64,000 nt of DNA, from NCBI GenBank assembly GCA_964461115.1, contig CAYWSX010000001.1:124001-188000 (forward strand). Reading direction: 5' to 3'. Below are positions 41,014 to 50,546 of this stretch, piece by piece. The position numbers and the translations under genes were made by a program. The notes under the pieces were generated by a model that saw only the letters and a list, made by a program, of their open reading frames with translations, made no database searches and had not been told where the DNA came from. How positions within the stretch are numbered: the stretch's first letter is position 1; every line of letters starts with the position of its first letter. This DNA comes from RGIG2134 sp964461115 (GTDB taxonomy: Bacteria > Cyanobacteriota > Vampirovibrionia > Gastranaerophilales > Gastranaerophilaceae).

Positions 41014-42873
41014 CTATTTTAACGTAAATAAAGGGTCTGCGCATTCTGCTTCAAGTTGTTTATAAAATTCCACAATTTTAGGGTTTGCCATAATCTTTTG
41101 CGGCGAAAAACTTTTCAGGTAAAGTCCGCCAAGAGATTTCACCCTGCTCAACGCAACATAGGCTTGTCCATATTCGAAAATCCGGGAAAAATCAATAAAA
41201 ACCTCCTCAAGTGTCATACCTTGCGATTTATGAATCGTTATTCCATATGCCAGCCTGAATGGGTATTGAACCCGCCTTGCTGCAATTTTTCCGTCTTTCA
41301 TATAATCAAATTCAAACTGCTTAATTGATTTAAACTCACCATTATCGAATTTCACGTTAATTATACCGTCGTCAAAACCTTCCACGACACCGCAAGAACC
41401 GTTTATCAGCCCCGCATCGAAATCAATATTTTTCAATAACATAACACGGCAGCCTTTTTTCAATTCGAGTTTCTGAGGCGCGCGGCAGTATTTGTCAAGA
41501 GAGCTCCAAGTGGTCTTATATCGCTCATTTAATCCATCAATCTCAGCCGTAGTTGTGACAATTTTATCAGCTTCTTCATTTTTCATCAAAACATCTGAGG
41601 CAAGGAGTTCTTCTGTTTTTTCATCTAATTCATTAAATTTTTTCTCATTATAAGCATCTGCATCACTGTTTGTTGCAAATATGTGCAAAATCTCCTTCTT
41701 ATCGGGTATTTGAGCATTATTTCTTGAATAAAACACTTTAAAATCCGAATCTTTAAAATTATTTTGTCTAATATCATTCAAAATCTCGGCAAAGCTGCTA
41801 TCTTCCTGACGATAAATTTTACGCAACAGGACATTTTTCAGATTTAGCTCTTTCCATGCCATAGACTCAAAACAAAATCCGCTTGTTTTATCAACAGGAG
41901 GAAGCTGGAAAAAATCTCCGAAGAAGACAACCTGAAGCCCGCCAAACGGCAAATTTGAAGCTCTTACTGACTTCAAAATATTATTTATGTAGTCAAAAGA
42001 GGCTGCGTCAAGCATTGAAATCTCATCAATTGCCAAAATTTTTGTATTCCGAATACGCTTAACAAGATTGGATTTTTTCAATATGTTTTGTATTGCAAAA
42101 TCTAAGGGAAGATTACAAATTCCAGCACCGCTCCATGCGTGAATGGTCTGCCCGCCAACGTTTACGGCTGCCATACCAGTTGTACTTGTTACTTCAAAGC
42201 CAAATTCTTTTTTCAAGCGGTTTAAAATAAAACTTTTTCCTGTCCCCGCAGAACCCGTAACAAAAACATTTTCGCCGTCTTTTATAAGCTTTTTTATGTA
42301 TTTAAGAGTCGAATCATCTTCAATTTCAAGCTCTAGTTCCTTTTCTGCCTCAATGCTCATGAGTTCTTTTTTATTTGATTTAGAAGCTTTTTTTGATTTT
42401 ACTAAAGTCGGAATTGCCAGAGGTGTAATATCTCCATTTTTTGCTGCAAAATCAGCGACTATCTTAATTAGCGCCTCTCCGTACTGAGAAATTTTTGTCT
42501 TTCCCATACCTCGAATTTTACCCAAATCTTCCAAATTGATAGGGAAATACTGTGCAATTGCGTCAATTGTGTCATTGGAAAAAATACAATAAAGCGGATA
42601 GCCTTTTTCCTTAGCCCAAATCTGCCTTTGCGCACGAATAATTTTTACAAGCGCTTCGTTTATATTACCGGCAGGCTCTGCGGGCGGTGCAGGTCTGTCT
42701 GGGATAAAATTATTTAGCTTTACAGAAGGTGCAGGCATTTCAGTCTGAGACGAAAAGTTTTTTATAGTTTCTCCACCGTCATTCTGCGTTTTTAAAAAAT
42801 CTGAAAACCAGTCTGCCACTTTTTTAAACCAGAGTTTTTCTATTGTGCATAATTGAGGAAACAAGCGCTGCAA
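41014..42873 (-). CDS. HRDC-PIF1 type DNA helicase
   Basis: 5'-3' helicase of the PIF1/RecD2-like superfamily 1B. An HRDC-type nucleic-acid binding domain at about residues 70-145 (RQIWAKEKGYPLYCIFSNDT, then LGKIRGMGKTKISQYGE) precedes the helicase: Walker A TGSAGTGKS, TTGMAAVNVGGQTIHAW, Walker B LAIDEISMLDAAS, GDFFQLPPV, and the C-terminal RLAYGITIHKSQGMTLEEV with ALSRVKSLGGLYL. 619 residues as read. The ATG at 42873 lies 50 bases inside the upstream gene; a GTG at 42816 (VADWFSDF) is an alternative start. Confidence 0.85.
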   Translation of the reverse strand: MQRLFPQLCTIEKLWFKKVADWFSDFLKTQNDGGETIKNFSSQTEMPAPSVKLNNFIPDRPAPPAEPAGNINEALVKIIRAQRQIWAKEKGYPLYCIFSNDTIDAIAQYFPINLEDLGKIRGMGKTKISQYGEALIKIVADFAAKNGDITPLAIPTLVKSKKASKSNKKELMSIEAEKELELEIEDDSTLKYIKKLIKDGENVFVTGSAGTGKSFILNRLKKEFGFEVTSTTGMAAVNVGGQTIHAWSGAGICNLPLDFAIQNILKKSNLVKRIRNTKILAIDEISMLDAASFDYINNILKSVRASNLPFGGLQVVFFGDFFQLPPVDKTSGFCFESMAWKELNLKNVLLRKIYRQEDSSFAEILNDIRQNNFKDSDFKVFYSRNNAQIPDKKEILHIFATNSDADAYNEKKFNELDEKTEELLASDVLMKNEEADKIVTTTAEIDGLNERYKTTWSSLDKYCRAPQKLELKKGCRVMLLKNIDFDAGLINGSCGVVEGFDDGIINVKFDNGEFKSIKQFEFDYMKDGKIAARRVQYPFRLAYGITIHKSQGMTLEEVFIDFSRIFEYGQAYVALSRVKSLGGLYLKSFSPQKIMANPKIVEFYKQLEAECADPLFTLK

Positions 42874-43864
42874 TTATGAAAAACAGCCCCAATGCACCTG
42901 TAATAACCTCAGGAACTTCATGGAATGTAGAGAAAAACATTATTGCCGCAAGTGCACCTATTGCCCAGTGCGCGCCGTGCTCAAGGTAGAGAAACTGTTT
43001 CAGGGTGCCTTTTTCTACAAGCATAATTGTAAGCGAGCGAACAAAAACCGCACCAATCGCAAGCCCTATCGAAATTATGACAATATCTTTACTCAAAGCA
43101 AACGCACCAAGAACCCCGTCCAGCGAGAATGAAGCATCAATCAGCTCAAGATAAAGAAATGCCACAAGACCGCCTGTGCGTGCTGCGTCGCCCACAAGTT
43201 TTGCCGTCCTTTCCGCTTCTTTTTTCTCGAGAAACTTACTAATACCGTCAACCAAGAGGTATAAAATAATGCCGCTCATACCTGACAACACTACATGAAG
43301 ACGAGCTTCGGGCGCTACATGAGTTTGAACAGCATAAAGCATAATTAAAGTTAAAATTGTCTCAACACCGCTGATATGCCCTGCAATTGAAAGTTTTTCT
43401 TCCAAAAATTTTATCCAATGGACATCTTTGTTCGGGTTGAAGAAATAATGCAAAAATAACATCATCAAAAACGCGCCGCCGAATGCAACAATAGGAGCGT
43501 GTGTCAAATGCAGGTAGTGAGCATATTTATCAACATCATTTAAGGCCATTTTTGTCACATCAAGCATTGAAAGCTTCGCAAAAATCGACACAATCAACAC
43601 AGGGAACAAAAATCTCATACCGAAGACTGCTATCAAAATACCCCAAGTTAAAAACCTGTGGCGCCACTTGTCCGACATATGCTCAAGCTTCATAGCGTTT
43701 ATGACTGCATTATCAAAAGACAAACTAACCTCAAGAACGCACAAAACAAACACTATAAACAAGCTTGCAAGCCCGGCTCCCGGATGGATGTGCTCTGCCC
43801 ACAAATACGCGATAATAAAACCAATAATCGTTACGATATACGACTCACCAAAATATTTCCACAT
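42824..43864 (-). CDS. TerC/DUF475 family integral membrane protein
   Basis: 346 residues and about nine membrane helices. The block LCVLEVSLSFDNAVINAMKL and the later ELIDASFSLDGVLGAFALS carry the acidic residues in membrane helices typical of TerC-type proteins, which are linked to metal ions and stress. DUF475 members share this pattern. It overlaps the helicase frame by 50 bases. The exact substrate is not known. Confidence 0.88.
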   Translation of the reverse strand: MWKYFGESYIVTIIGFIIAYLWAEHIHPGAGLASLFIVFVLCVLEVSLSFDNAVINAMKLEHMSDKWRHRFLTWGILIAVFGMRFLFPVLIVSIFAKLSMLDVTKMALNDVDKYAHYLHLTHAPIVAFGGAFLMMLFLHYFFNPNKDVHWIKFLEEKLSIAGHISGVETILTLIMLYAVQTHVAPEARLHVVLSGMSGIILYLLVDGISKFLEKKEAERTAKLVGDAARTGGLVAFLYLELIDASFSLDGVLGAFALSKDIVIISIGLAIGAVFVRSLTIMLVEKGTLKQFLYLEHGAHWAIGALAAIMFFSTFHEVPEVITGALGLFFIIAALVSSIMHNRKTLV

Positions 43865-43927
43865 AAAACTTTTCCTTAATTCCGTGATGTTGTTATAATA
43901 GCCTACTTTATTATAAATAAAAAGCTA

Positions 43928-44173
43928 TTAAGAGTGAAAGTAATCCGAAATCAATTTTTTATTGCGCGGGCGAAACATTTTTGTGAACTTTTGAAAGAAA
44001 GTAGGAGATGTTTTATCAATCTCATTTTTTAAGATTGCTTTTTCAATAAGCATTTTGTTGTACATACTGTTAAGCCTCTCAGACTCATCAATATGCGGCT
44101 TCAACTTTTCTATTTTGATTTTTAAAATCGCCATAGTCTGCTTAAGTCTTTTCTTATTTTCATTTTCACTCAT
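43928..44173 (-). CDS. small coiled-coil protein, unknown
   Basis: 81 residues from the ATG at 44173 (MSENENKKRLKQTMAILKIK); the frame is open 30 bases further but that start is less likely. Helical and Lys-rich throughout, ending in a basic FTKMFRPRNKKLISDYFHS segment. No family recognised. Single gene facing away from the heptosyltransferase gene. Confidence 0.55.
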   Translation of the reverse strand: MSENENKKRLKQTMAILKIKIEKLKPHIDESERLNSMYNKMLIEKAILKNEIDKTSPTFFQKFTKMFRPRNKKLISDYFHS

Positions 44174-44269
44174 TAATAACGCCTTAAACACAAATTTTAA
44201 CAAATTACCTACACATAATACACTATGACTCTCAAAAAAGCACTACTCTAAAAGATTTAAAAATAAAAA

Positions 44270-44298
44270 TTGCATTATATTTTTTGGAATGCTAAAAT
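44270..44298 (+). promoter_or_regulatory. promoter of the heptosyltransferase gene, near-leaderless
   Basis: TTGCAT (44270-44275), 17 bases, TAAAAT (44293-44298). The GTG start at 44305 is only 7 bases past the -10 box, so the message would begin at or near the start codon. Confidence 0.55.
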
Positions 44299-44304
44299 TT
44301 TCTA

Positions 44305-45363
44305 GTGAAGAAATTACGGATTTTGATAATCAGACTCTCCGCAATCGGAGATACCATACATACACTGCCGCTTGCATATGCGCTTCGACAAAAATATCCG
44401 AATGCAAAAATTGACTGGATTGTCGAAGATAAGGCTGCACAATTCGTAGAAAATAATCCTCTGATTAACGAAGTTTTTGTCGTTCCGAAAAAAGAATGGA
44501 AAAAACGCGGATGTTCTTTTCACAATTATGCGGAGTTTAACCGCCTTATGGGTAAACTTCAAAAAAATCGCTACGATATAGCTATTGATACTCAGCAGTT
44601 ATTGAAAAGCGGACTGATTCTGGCTTTTTGTGGTGCAAAAAGAAAAATTACACTTAGCGGCGGACGTGAATTTTCAGGTATTTTTGCAAACGAAGTAATC
44701 AAATCAAAGCACAAGCTCTTCGATAAAGATTACCACGTGGTTAACAGAAACCTGGAAATTGCGGAATGCTTAGGCTGCGAAGCACCTGAAATAAAATTTG
44801 AGCTTCCCGAGCCAAGTGAAGAAACAACAAAAAAAGCAGACTCGTTGCTTAAAAATCTAAAAAAGATGAAAAAAACTATTACCATAGCACCTGCGACTAC
44901 CTGGCAGACAAAATATTGGGACAATTCAGGCTGGGCAAGCATAATTAACGAATATCAAGAGAAAGCAAATATAATTGTAACAGGCACTGAGGAAGATAAA
45001 AATCTTGTCACTGAAATTTTAGAGCTTTCAAACAGCGGAAATGTAATCAATCTGACAGGAAAAACCAATTTATCTGAGCTTGCGGAAGTCTTTCGACGTT
45101 CAGATATGGTAATCTCGCCTGATTCCGGTTCAGCGCAAATTGCTTGGGCAACTCAAAAGCCTTATGTAATTTCGATTTTCACGGCAACATCTAAAAATCG
45201 TACGGCTCCATTCGGCGAAAATGCTTTTTCTTTTTCACCTGAAATTAAGTGTTATCCTTGTCATAAAAAGAAATGCAAGTCACGTAATTTTGAATTTTGC
45301 AAAAAAAGCATTGATTATTACGAAATTATAAAAATTATTGATAAAGTATTTCATTATCAATAA
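44305..45363 (+). CDS. glycosyltransferase family 9 (heptosyltransferase-like)
   Basis: Adds heptose or a related sugar to a lipopolysaccharide-type core. 352 residues: ILIIRLSAIGDTIHTLPLAY at the N-terminus (the GDxxxxxP motif), TIAPATTWQTKYWDNSGWAS, then NLTGKTNLSELAEVFRRSDM and VISPDSGSAQIAWATQKP, the ordered GT9 blocks. GTG start. It points to an outer membrane with a heptose-containing core. A promoter for the next gene lies in its last codons. Confidence 0.92.
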   Translation: MKKLRILIIRLSAIGDTIHTLPLAYALRQKYPNAKIDWIVEDKAAQFVENNPLINEVFVVPKKEWKKRGCSFHNYAEFNRLMGKLQKNRYDIAIDTQQLLKSGLILAFCGAKRKITLSGGREFSGIFANEVIKSKHKLFDKDYHVVNRNLEIAECLGCEAPEIKFELPEPSEETTKKADSLLKNLKKMKKTITIAPATTWQTKYWDNSGWASIINEYQEKANIIVTGTEEDKNLVTEILELSNSGNVINLTGKTNLSELAEVFRRSDMVISPDSGSAQIAWATQKPYVISIFTATSKNRTAPFGENAFSFSPEIKCYPCHKKKCKSRNFEFCKKSIDYYEIIKIIDKVFHYQ

Positions 45364-45377
45364 ATTAGTTGTATAAT
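45349..45377 (+). promoter_or_regulatory. promoter of the diguanylate cyclase gene
   Basis: TTTCAT (45349-45354), 17 bases, TATAAT (45372-45377), 35 bases before the ATG at 45412. It overlaps the end of the preceding gene, so the signalling gene can be transcribed on its own. Confidence 0.5.
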
Positions 45378-45411
45378 GAAATGTCGTATTACAAAGGGTC
45401 TTTGGAATTAA

Positions 45412-47316
45412 ATGAAAATTTTCGACAAGTTTAGAAGTTACGTCAGACAAATCAACGAATTTGAAGATAACATATCTGAAAACAGAAAAGATTTACAGGA
45501 AATATATGAGCGAAATATAGTTCTGGAAAAGGAAATCGTTGAACGTACCGAGCAATTAAATCAGGCAAACAAAACATTGCTGACATTGCAGCATATTTGG
45601 GACATGATGAACTCGTCTACTCCGCTTTCTAATGCCCTTGACTCCATCGTAGAAAGCCTGCACGGAGAATTCGGCTACCTTTTTGGTGCGATTATAGAAA
45701 AAGTTGAAAAAGGCGGTCAAACCTATTTTCTTACAACATCCTACACAAAATGTGAATTTTTTGACGCAATGAAAAACTACTTCGGCACAGAAGTTGAGGC
45801 TGTAAAATTAAAATACGAACCTGATAATTTCATGGCAAAAGCGCTGAGAAACAAAGAAGTTCTTGCAACTACAGATATTTCGGGGTTTATAAAAAAAATG
45901 CTGCCTGTAATTAATGAAGAAAGGCTAAATCCCATTTTAGAACAAAGCAAAAGTAAGACACTCATCATTTTGCCGTTAAAACCTGAAGGTAATGAATTCG
46001 GGTGCATGCTTGTGTTTTCTCCGCGAAAAGAGGTTCTGGACGACGAACTGAGTTTCTTGAAACTCTTCGCACATCAAATGGAACTTGCCGTAACTATTGC
46101 GGATTTGTTCGAAAAAGTAAAAAAACAAGCGATTACAGACCCCCTCACGGATTTGTACAACCGACGATATTTTGAAGACTGTATGCAGCGGGAGGCCGAG
46201 CGTTCTGAGCGTTTAAACCAGCCTTTTACTTTGGTTTCAATAGATTTAGACCATTTGAAACAAATAAATGATACATACGGGCATAATTACGGGGATATTG
46301 CCATTAAAGCAATCGGAAAAATTTTAAAACGTAATGCCCGTTCAATCGATATTCCGGCACGCATCGGCGGGGAGGAATTTAACGTTATGCTCCCCGGTAT
46401 TGATTCTCATGGCGGGATGATAGCTGCTGAGCGTATCCGTGCAGCAATTGAAGCAGAACCGATTGAAAAAGTCGGCAAAATTACTGCAAGTATAGGTGTT
46501 TCCACCTACATCGAGCATACAAAAAGTTTGGATGAACTACTCGAAATGGCTGACCAGGCTATGTATAGAGCAAAAATCAATGGCAGAAACAGAATTGTCC
46601 TTGCGAAAGAGCAGGATAAAGAAAGCTGGCAGCAAATTGCTATAGACGCATTCCTGGATATTTTATCAAAGAAAAGAATTCCTGTTTCGAAAAAATTATC
46701 CGAAGAAATCCGAAGCAAATTGGACAGAGTCACAACATCGGGTGCAACAATCAAAGAAATTTTGTATTCTATCACCGATATGCTTGCGCAAACATACGAC
46801 CCTGTGCATATTGAAGGTCTCACAAAATTAAAAGTCTCTCTTGCCGTAAAACTTGCCAAAGGGCTTAATTTAAATAAAGAAGAGCAAGATAACCTCAAGA
46901 TTGCCATGCTTTTGTATGACATAGGCAACACTATGATACCTGACGAGATATTCAAAAACCCTAACCCGCTCAACACGGATGAGAAAGAACAAATCCACAA
47001 ACACCCTGTGATTGCGGCAAAAAATATCTTGAAACCGATATCGTCCGTCTCCGAAGTTATCCCAATAATTGAGCACCACCACGAAAACTGGGATGGAACA
47101 GGCTACCCGAGCCAAATGAAGGGGGAGGCGATTCCTGTAAGCTCACAAATTGTACTTCTAATAGATGCATACTCCGCGCTCCTACAGCCTCGAAGCTGGC
47201 GCAATGCGCTCACCGAGACCGAAGCACTTGCTACAATCAAAAATGAAGCAGGTAAAAAATGGAGCACTGAAATTGTTGAAAAATTTGTCGAAATGATAAA
47301 AAATGAAAAACGATAA
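45412..47316 (+). CDS. GAF-GGDEF-HD-GYP protein with degenerate HD site
   Basis: 634 residues: N-terminal coiled-coil (10-60), GAF sensor domain (about 65-235), GGDEF domain with active site GGEEF (319-323) and an RxxD inhibitory site (R310-D313), then an HD-GYP domain (about 450-630). GGEEF and I-site are intact, so the protein should make cyclic di-GMP. In the HD-GYP part the HD pair reads YD (Y502-D503) and the following Lys is Asn506, while HHHENWDGTGYP is kept, so hydrolysis is doubtful. No membrane helices: it is a cytoplasmic sensor. It overlaps the next gene's start. Confidence 0.9.
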   Translation: MKIFDKFRSYVRQINEFEDNISENRKDLQEIYERNIVLEKEIVERTEQLNQANKTLLTLQHIWDMMNSSTPLSNALDSIVESLHGEFGYLFGAIIEKVEKGGQTYFLTTSYTKCEFFDAMKNYFGTEVEAVKLKYEPDNFMAKALRNKEVLATTDISGFIKKMLPVINEERLNPILEQSKSKTLIILPLKPEGNEFGCMLVFSPRKEVLDDELSFLKLFAHQMELAVTIADLFEKVKKQAITDPLTDLYNRRYFEDCMQREAERSERLNQPFTLVSIDLDHLKQINDTYGHNYGDIAIKAIGKILKRNARSIDIPARIGGEEFNVMLPGIDSHGGMIAAERIRAAIEAEPIEKVGKITASIGVSTYIEHTKSLDELLEMADQAMYRAKINGRNRIVLAKEQDKESWQQIAIDAFLDILSKKRIPVSKKLSEEIRSKLDRVTTSGATIKEILYSITDMLAQTYDPVHIEGLTKLKVSLAVKLAKGLNLNKEEQDNLKIAMLLYDIGNTMIPDEIFKNPNPLNTDEKEQIHKHPVIAAKNILKPISSVSEVIPIIEHHHENWDGTGYPSQMKGEAIPVSSQIVLLIDAYSALLQPRSWRNALTETEALATIKNEAGKKWSTEIVEKFVEMIKNEKR

Positions 47317-47659
47317 TCCAAAAATTGATAATATAATCACAGCACTTTACAATTGGGTTACTACGCCAAAAGGTACTCCCGTAATCAAGGACACCTCCAA
47401 GATTTCTAATCTGGGGCAGGATTTTTATATTGACAGTAACGTCACAAACCCTCTATCCTGTACCGTTTTTGAAATGTCCGACAATGGAGAGTTGATAATT
47501 GACAAAACCCAAAGAGTAATAGAGAGCAAAGCATCTTTTTTTCTGTTTGTTAATATCAAGACAGGCTGGATTTCGGCAGTAAAAAATACAACGGAAAACC
47601 AAAAAAAATTAATCCGTCAGGAACCTCTGCAAAATCTAAAGGTAAAAATTATTCCTTAA
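47303..47659 (+). CDS. small protein downstream of the cyclase, unknown
   Basis: 118 residues, soluble, mixed alpha/beta, no family recognised. It begins inside the last codons of the cyclase gene (14-base overlap in another frame), so it is translationally linked to it. Visible features: an N-terminal helix IDNIITALYNWV, a beta-rich middle and FLFVNIKTGWISAV. It overlaps the convergent gene at 47649 by 11 bases. A part in the same signalling path is inferred from the coupling. Confidence 0.65.
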   Translation: MKNDNPKIDNIITALYNWVTTPKGTPVIKDTSKISNLGQDFYIDSNVTNPLSCTVFEMSDNGELIIDKTQRVIESKASFFLFVNIKTGWISAVKNTTENQKKLIRQEPLQNLKVKIIP

Positions 47660-47900
47660 AATCTATCCCTGCGTCTTCTTCGCGAGCAGCCATTTCAAGC
47701 AGAACGTAAGTCATGTAAGAGCCCAGCGCAACCGCTTTAGGATCAAGATCTGTATTGTTGGCAGCTTCTATAATTGCAGAATTAATTTCAGGATTTTCAT
47801 CCTTAATATAGTGAATCATTTTTTTTCTCCAAGCATGGACGTCTTGAAAAATTTCCGCAAACGCAAGTGATGCGTGGTCTTCAGTTATAATCGGAAGCAT
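47649..47900 (-). CDS. small helical protein, unknown
   Basis: 83 residues: MLPIITEDHASLAFAEIFQD then two or three helices, ending acidic (AAREEDAGIDFKE). Not recognised. The ATG follows AGGAGAT at good spacing. Convergent overlap with the preceding plus-strand gene. Monocistronic. Confidence 0.65.
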   Translation of the reverse strand: MLPIITEDHASLAFAEIFQDVHAWRKKMIHYIKDENPEINSAIIEAANNTDLDPKAVALGSYMTYVLLEMAAREEDAGIDFKE

Positions 47901-47990
47901 TACGATATCTCCTTGTATTCCAACTTTTATATTCTAAATTATATACCGAAATATTTAATCATGCATATATATTAATTAACATAAAATATT

Positions 47991-49292
47991 TTACAAAATT
48001 CGAGAATGAATAAACGACTTTTCACCTTTAGCATACTCTGAAACAGTCTGTCCGTTACCATAAAGCTTATATTTATATATTGTAAGCCCCTCAAGCCCGA
48101 CAGGCCCGCGCGCATGCGTCTTGTTAGTCGAAATACCAACCTCTGCACCAAAACCGTATCTGAAACCGTCTGCAAAGCGAGTAGAAGCGTTGCAATATAC
48201 TCCTGCACTATCAATCAAATCCATAAACACTTCCGCAGCTTGGCTATCCTCTGTAATAATACAGTCCGTATGTCCTGAGCCGTATTCGTTTATGTGTTTT
48301 ACAGCTTCGAGTTCGTTTTCAACAATTTTTGCGGCCAAAATCAAGTCAGAATACTCCGTTTTCCAATCTTCTTCCAACGCAAGTTCAATATCTGCGACGA
48401 TTTTCAAACAGTCTTCACAGCCTTTAACTTTCACATTATTTTCGCGCAATATTTTTACAAGGTCAGGCAAAAAATCACCTGCAATGCCTTTGTGCACCAG
48501 AATCGTTTCTACCGCATTACAAGCCGTAGGATATTGAGTTTTTGCATCAACAATTATCTCGAAAGCCTTTTTAAAATCAGCGGATTTGTCTGCATATATA
48601 TGGCAAATACCGTCTGCATGACCCAATACAGGAATTTTGGTATTTTCTTTGATAAATTTCACAAGAGAGTTCCCGCCTCGAGGAATAATAAGATCAATAA
48701 GCCCTTCCATTGTCAGCATTTGAGCTACATCTTCACGCGAAAAAATCTGGTTAATTACATTCTGAGGAAAACCGTCAATTTCCGCCAAAGACGCATTTAT
48801 GATGTCAGCAATAACACTATTTGTATTAACAGATTCCTTTCCGCCTTTTAAAATAACAACATTTCCTGATTTAATCGCAAGTGAAGAAATCTGGGCAATA
48901 ACATCGGGACGAGCCTCAAAAATAACGCCGATAACGCCAATTGGACAGCTGACTTTGTATAAATCAAGCCCCTCATCGAGCTTCATAGCCCATAGTTTTT
49001 GATTCACAGGGTCAGAAAGGTTTTTCACGTCTCGAATGCCTGAAATCATATCTCGAAGCTTATTTTCATCTAATTTCAGACGACCGTATGTTGCATTTGT
49101 AATTTCACCGCTTTCAAGCAGCTTTACAGCATCATAGAGATCTTTTTTATTCGCCTCGAAAATTTTATTTTTATTTTCATCTAATCTGTCAGCAATCAGC
49201 GTCAAAGCTTTATTTTTCACTTCAGTTGAAAGCGAAGCTAACTCATAGGAAGCTTTTTTGGCGTTTTTTGCAATATTTAATAAATTATCCAT
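47991..49292 (-). CDS. proA: glutamate-5-semialdehyde dehydrogenase
   Basis: Second step of proline synthesis: reduces glutamyl-5-phosphate to the semialdehyde with NADPH. 433 residues; catalytic Cys in QYPTACNAVETILVH, plus CPIGVIGVIFEARPDV, KGGKESVNTN and GPVGLEGLTIYKY. Full length. 15 bases downstream of proB, so one operon. Confidence 0.97.
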   Translation of the reverse strand: MDNLLNIAKNAKKASYELASLSTEVKNKALTLIADRLDENKNKIFEANKKDLYDAVKLLESGEITNATYGRLKLDENKLRDMISGIRDVKNLSDPVNQKLWAMKLDEGLDLYKVSCPIGVIGVIFEARPDVIAQISSLAIKSGNVVILKGGKESVNTNSVIADIINASLAEIDGFPQNVINQIFSREDVAQMLTMEGLIDLIIPRGGNSLVKFIKENTKIPVLGHADGICHIYADKSADFKKAFEIIVDAKTQYPTACNAVETILVHKGIAGDFLPDLVKILRENNVKVKGCEDCLKIVADIELALEEDWKTEYSDLILAAKIVENELEAVKHINEYGSGHTDCIITEDSQAAEVFMDLIDSAGVYCNASTRFADGFRYGFGAEVGISTNKTHARGPVGLEGLTIYKYKLYGNGQTVSEYAKGEKSFIHSRIL

Positions 49293-49307
49293 AATTTTTG
49301 CCTTTAA

Positions 49308-50444
49308 TTATAAAAGTACAATATTATCGCGGCTTATAAGCGCGTCATAGTTTTTGTAACCAAGCGTTTTAAGAATCTCATCAGAATGCACGCCTGCAAT
49401 TTTTTTTGCGTCTTTAAAATTATAATTTACAACTCCGCGGGCAAATTCAACACCATCTGCATCCATAATCGAAACAACATCCCCTTTTACGAAGTCATTT
49501 CTAACATCAACAACTCCAACAGGTAAAAGACTCGATTCCTTGTCGATTATAGCTTTTTTTGCACCATCATTAACGACAATCTGCCCAAGGACATTCGTTG
49601 CATATGCAATCCAGCGTTTTTTCCCGGGAAGACTTTCTGTCGGCAAAAACACCGTCCCTGCCTCCGTTCCGTCAAAGATTTTAGATATAATCTGAGGAAT
49701 TTTACCATTTGCTATAATTGCACTACCACCCGAACGTGTAACTACATTTGCCGCTTCAAGCTTTGTTTTCATTCCGCCGCGCCCCCCCGAAGAAGCATTT
49801 TGCGCATATTGTCTAAGCTCATCGTCAAGTTTTTCAACGACAGGAATAATCTGCGCATTAGGGTTTTCTTTAGGATTATCATCATAAAGCCCGTTTACGT
49901 CAGACAAAATAACCAGCAAATCAGCATCCAGCCTGCTTGCAACAAGAGCCGCAAGTTTATCATTATCAGAGAAACAAATCTGCAATTCTTCGTGATACTG
50001 TTCAAGCTCTTCAGTTGAAACCGTATCATTTTGGTTGATTACAGGCACGACTTTATGCTCCAGAAGCACGTTTAGAGTGTTATTAAGACTCAAATATTTT
50101 TTTCTGTTCGCAAAATCTTCTTCAGTCAAAAGAATTTGTGCAACTTCGATATTATATGTTTCAAAGCCGTGAGCATACATCGCCATAAGCTGACTCTGCC
50201 CGCAAGCTGCACAAGCCTGCTTTACAGCCATACTGTCCGAGCTGTTAACCCCCAATTTTTTTGCACCTAAACCAACGGCTCCTGAGGTCACAATTAAAAT
50301 TTCTCTACCCTGATTTGCCAGTTTTGAAATATCCTCAATAAACGAATAAATATGAGAGAGCGAAATCTCGCCGCTATCGTTCCTCAACACGTTTGTGCCG
50401 AATTTAAAGACTATTCTTTGCGCTTTTTTGATTAGTTCATTCAT
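49308..50444 (-). CDS. proB: glutamate 5-kinase
   Basis: First step of proline synthesis: phosphorylates glutamate. 378 residues: amino acid kinase domain (KFGTNVLR, IVTSGAVGLG, FSDNDKLAALVA, then GRGGMKTKLEAA) and a C-terminal PUA domain (about 280-370). PUA-bearing forms are usually feedback-inhibited by proline. First gene of proBA, transcribed divergently from the DNA methylase. Confidence 0.97.
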   Translation of the reverse strand: MNELIKKAQRIVFKFGTNVLRNDSGEISLSHIYSFIEDISKLANQGREILIVTSGAVGLGAKKLGVNSSDSMAVKQACAACGQSQLMAMYAHGFETYNIEVAQILLTEEDFANRKKYLSLNNTLNVLLEHKVVPVINQNDTVSTEELEQYHEELQICFSDNDKLAALVASRLDADLLVILSDVNGLYDDNPKENPNAQIIPVVEKLDDELRQYAQNASSGGRGGMKTKLEAANVVTRSGGSAIIANGKIPQIISKIFDGTEAGTVFLPTESLPGKKRWIAYATNVLGQIVVNDGAKKAIIDKESSLLPVGVVDVRNDFVKGDVVSIMDADGVEFARGVVNYNFKDAKKIAGVHSDEILKTLGYKNYDALISRDNIVLL

Positions 50445-50498
50445 ATGAGAATTATAACACGAAAATCCTCCATACTAATGGTCAAATTAAATCCCGAA

Positions 50499-50528
50499 TT
50501 CGATATACTCACCATATAGTTTTATAAT
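50499..50528 (+). promoter_or_regulatory. promoter of the DNA methylase gene
   Basis: TTCGAT (50499-50504), 18 bases, TATAAT (50523-50528), followed by GGGGGA and the GTG at 50547. Confidence 0.45.
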
Positions 50529-50546
50529 TAAAAGCTTGGGGGAAAT

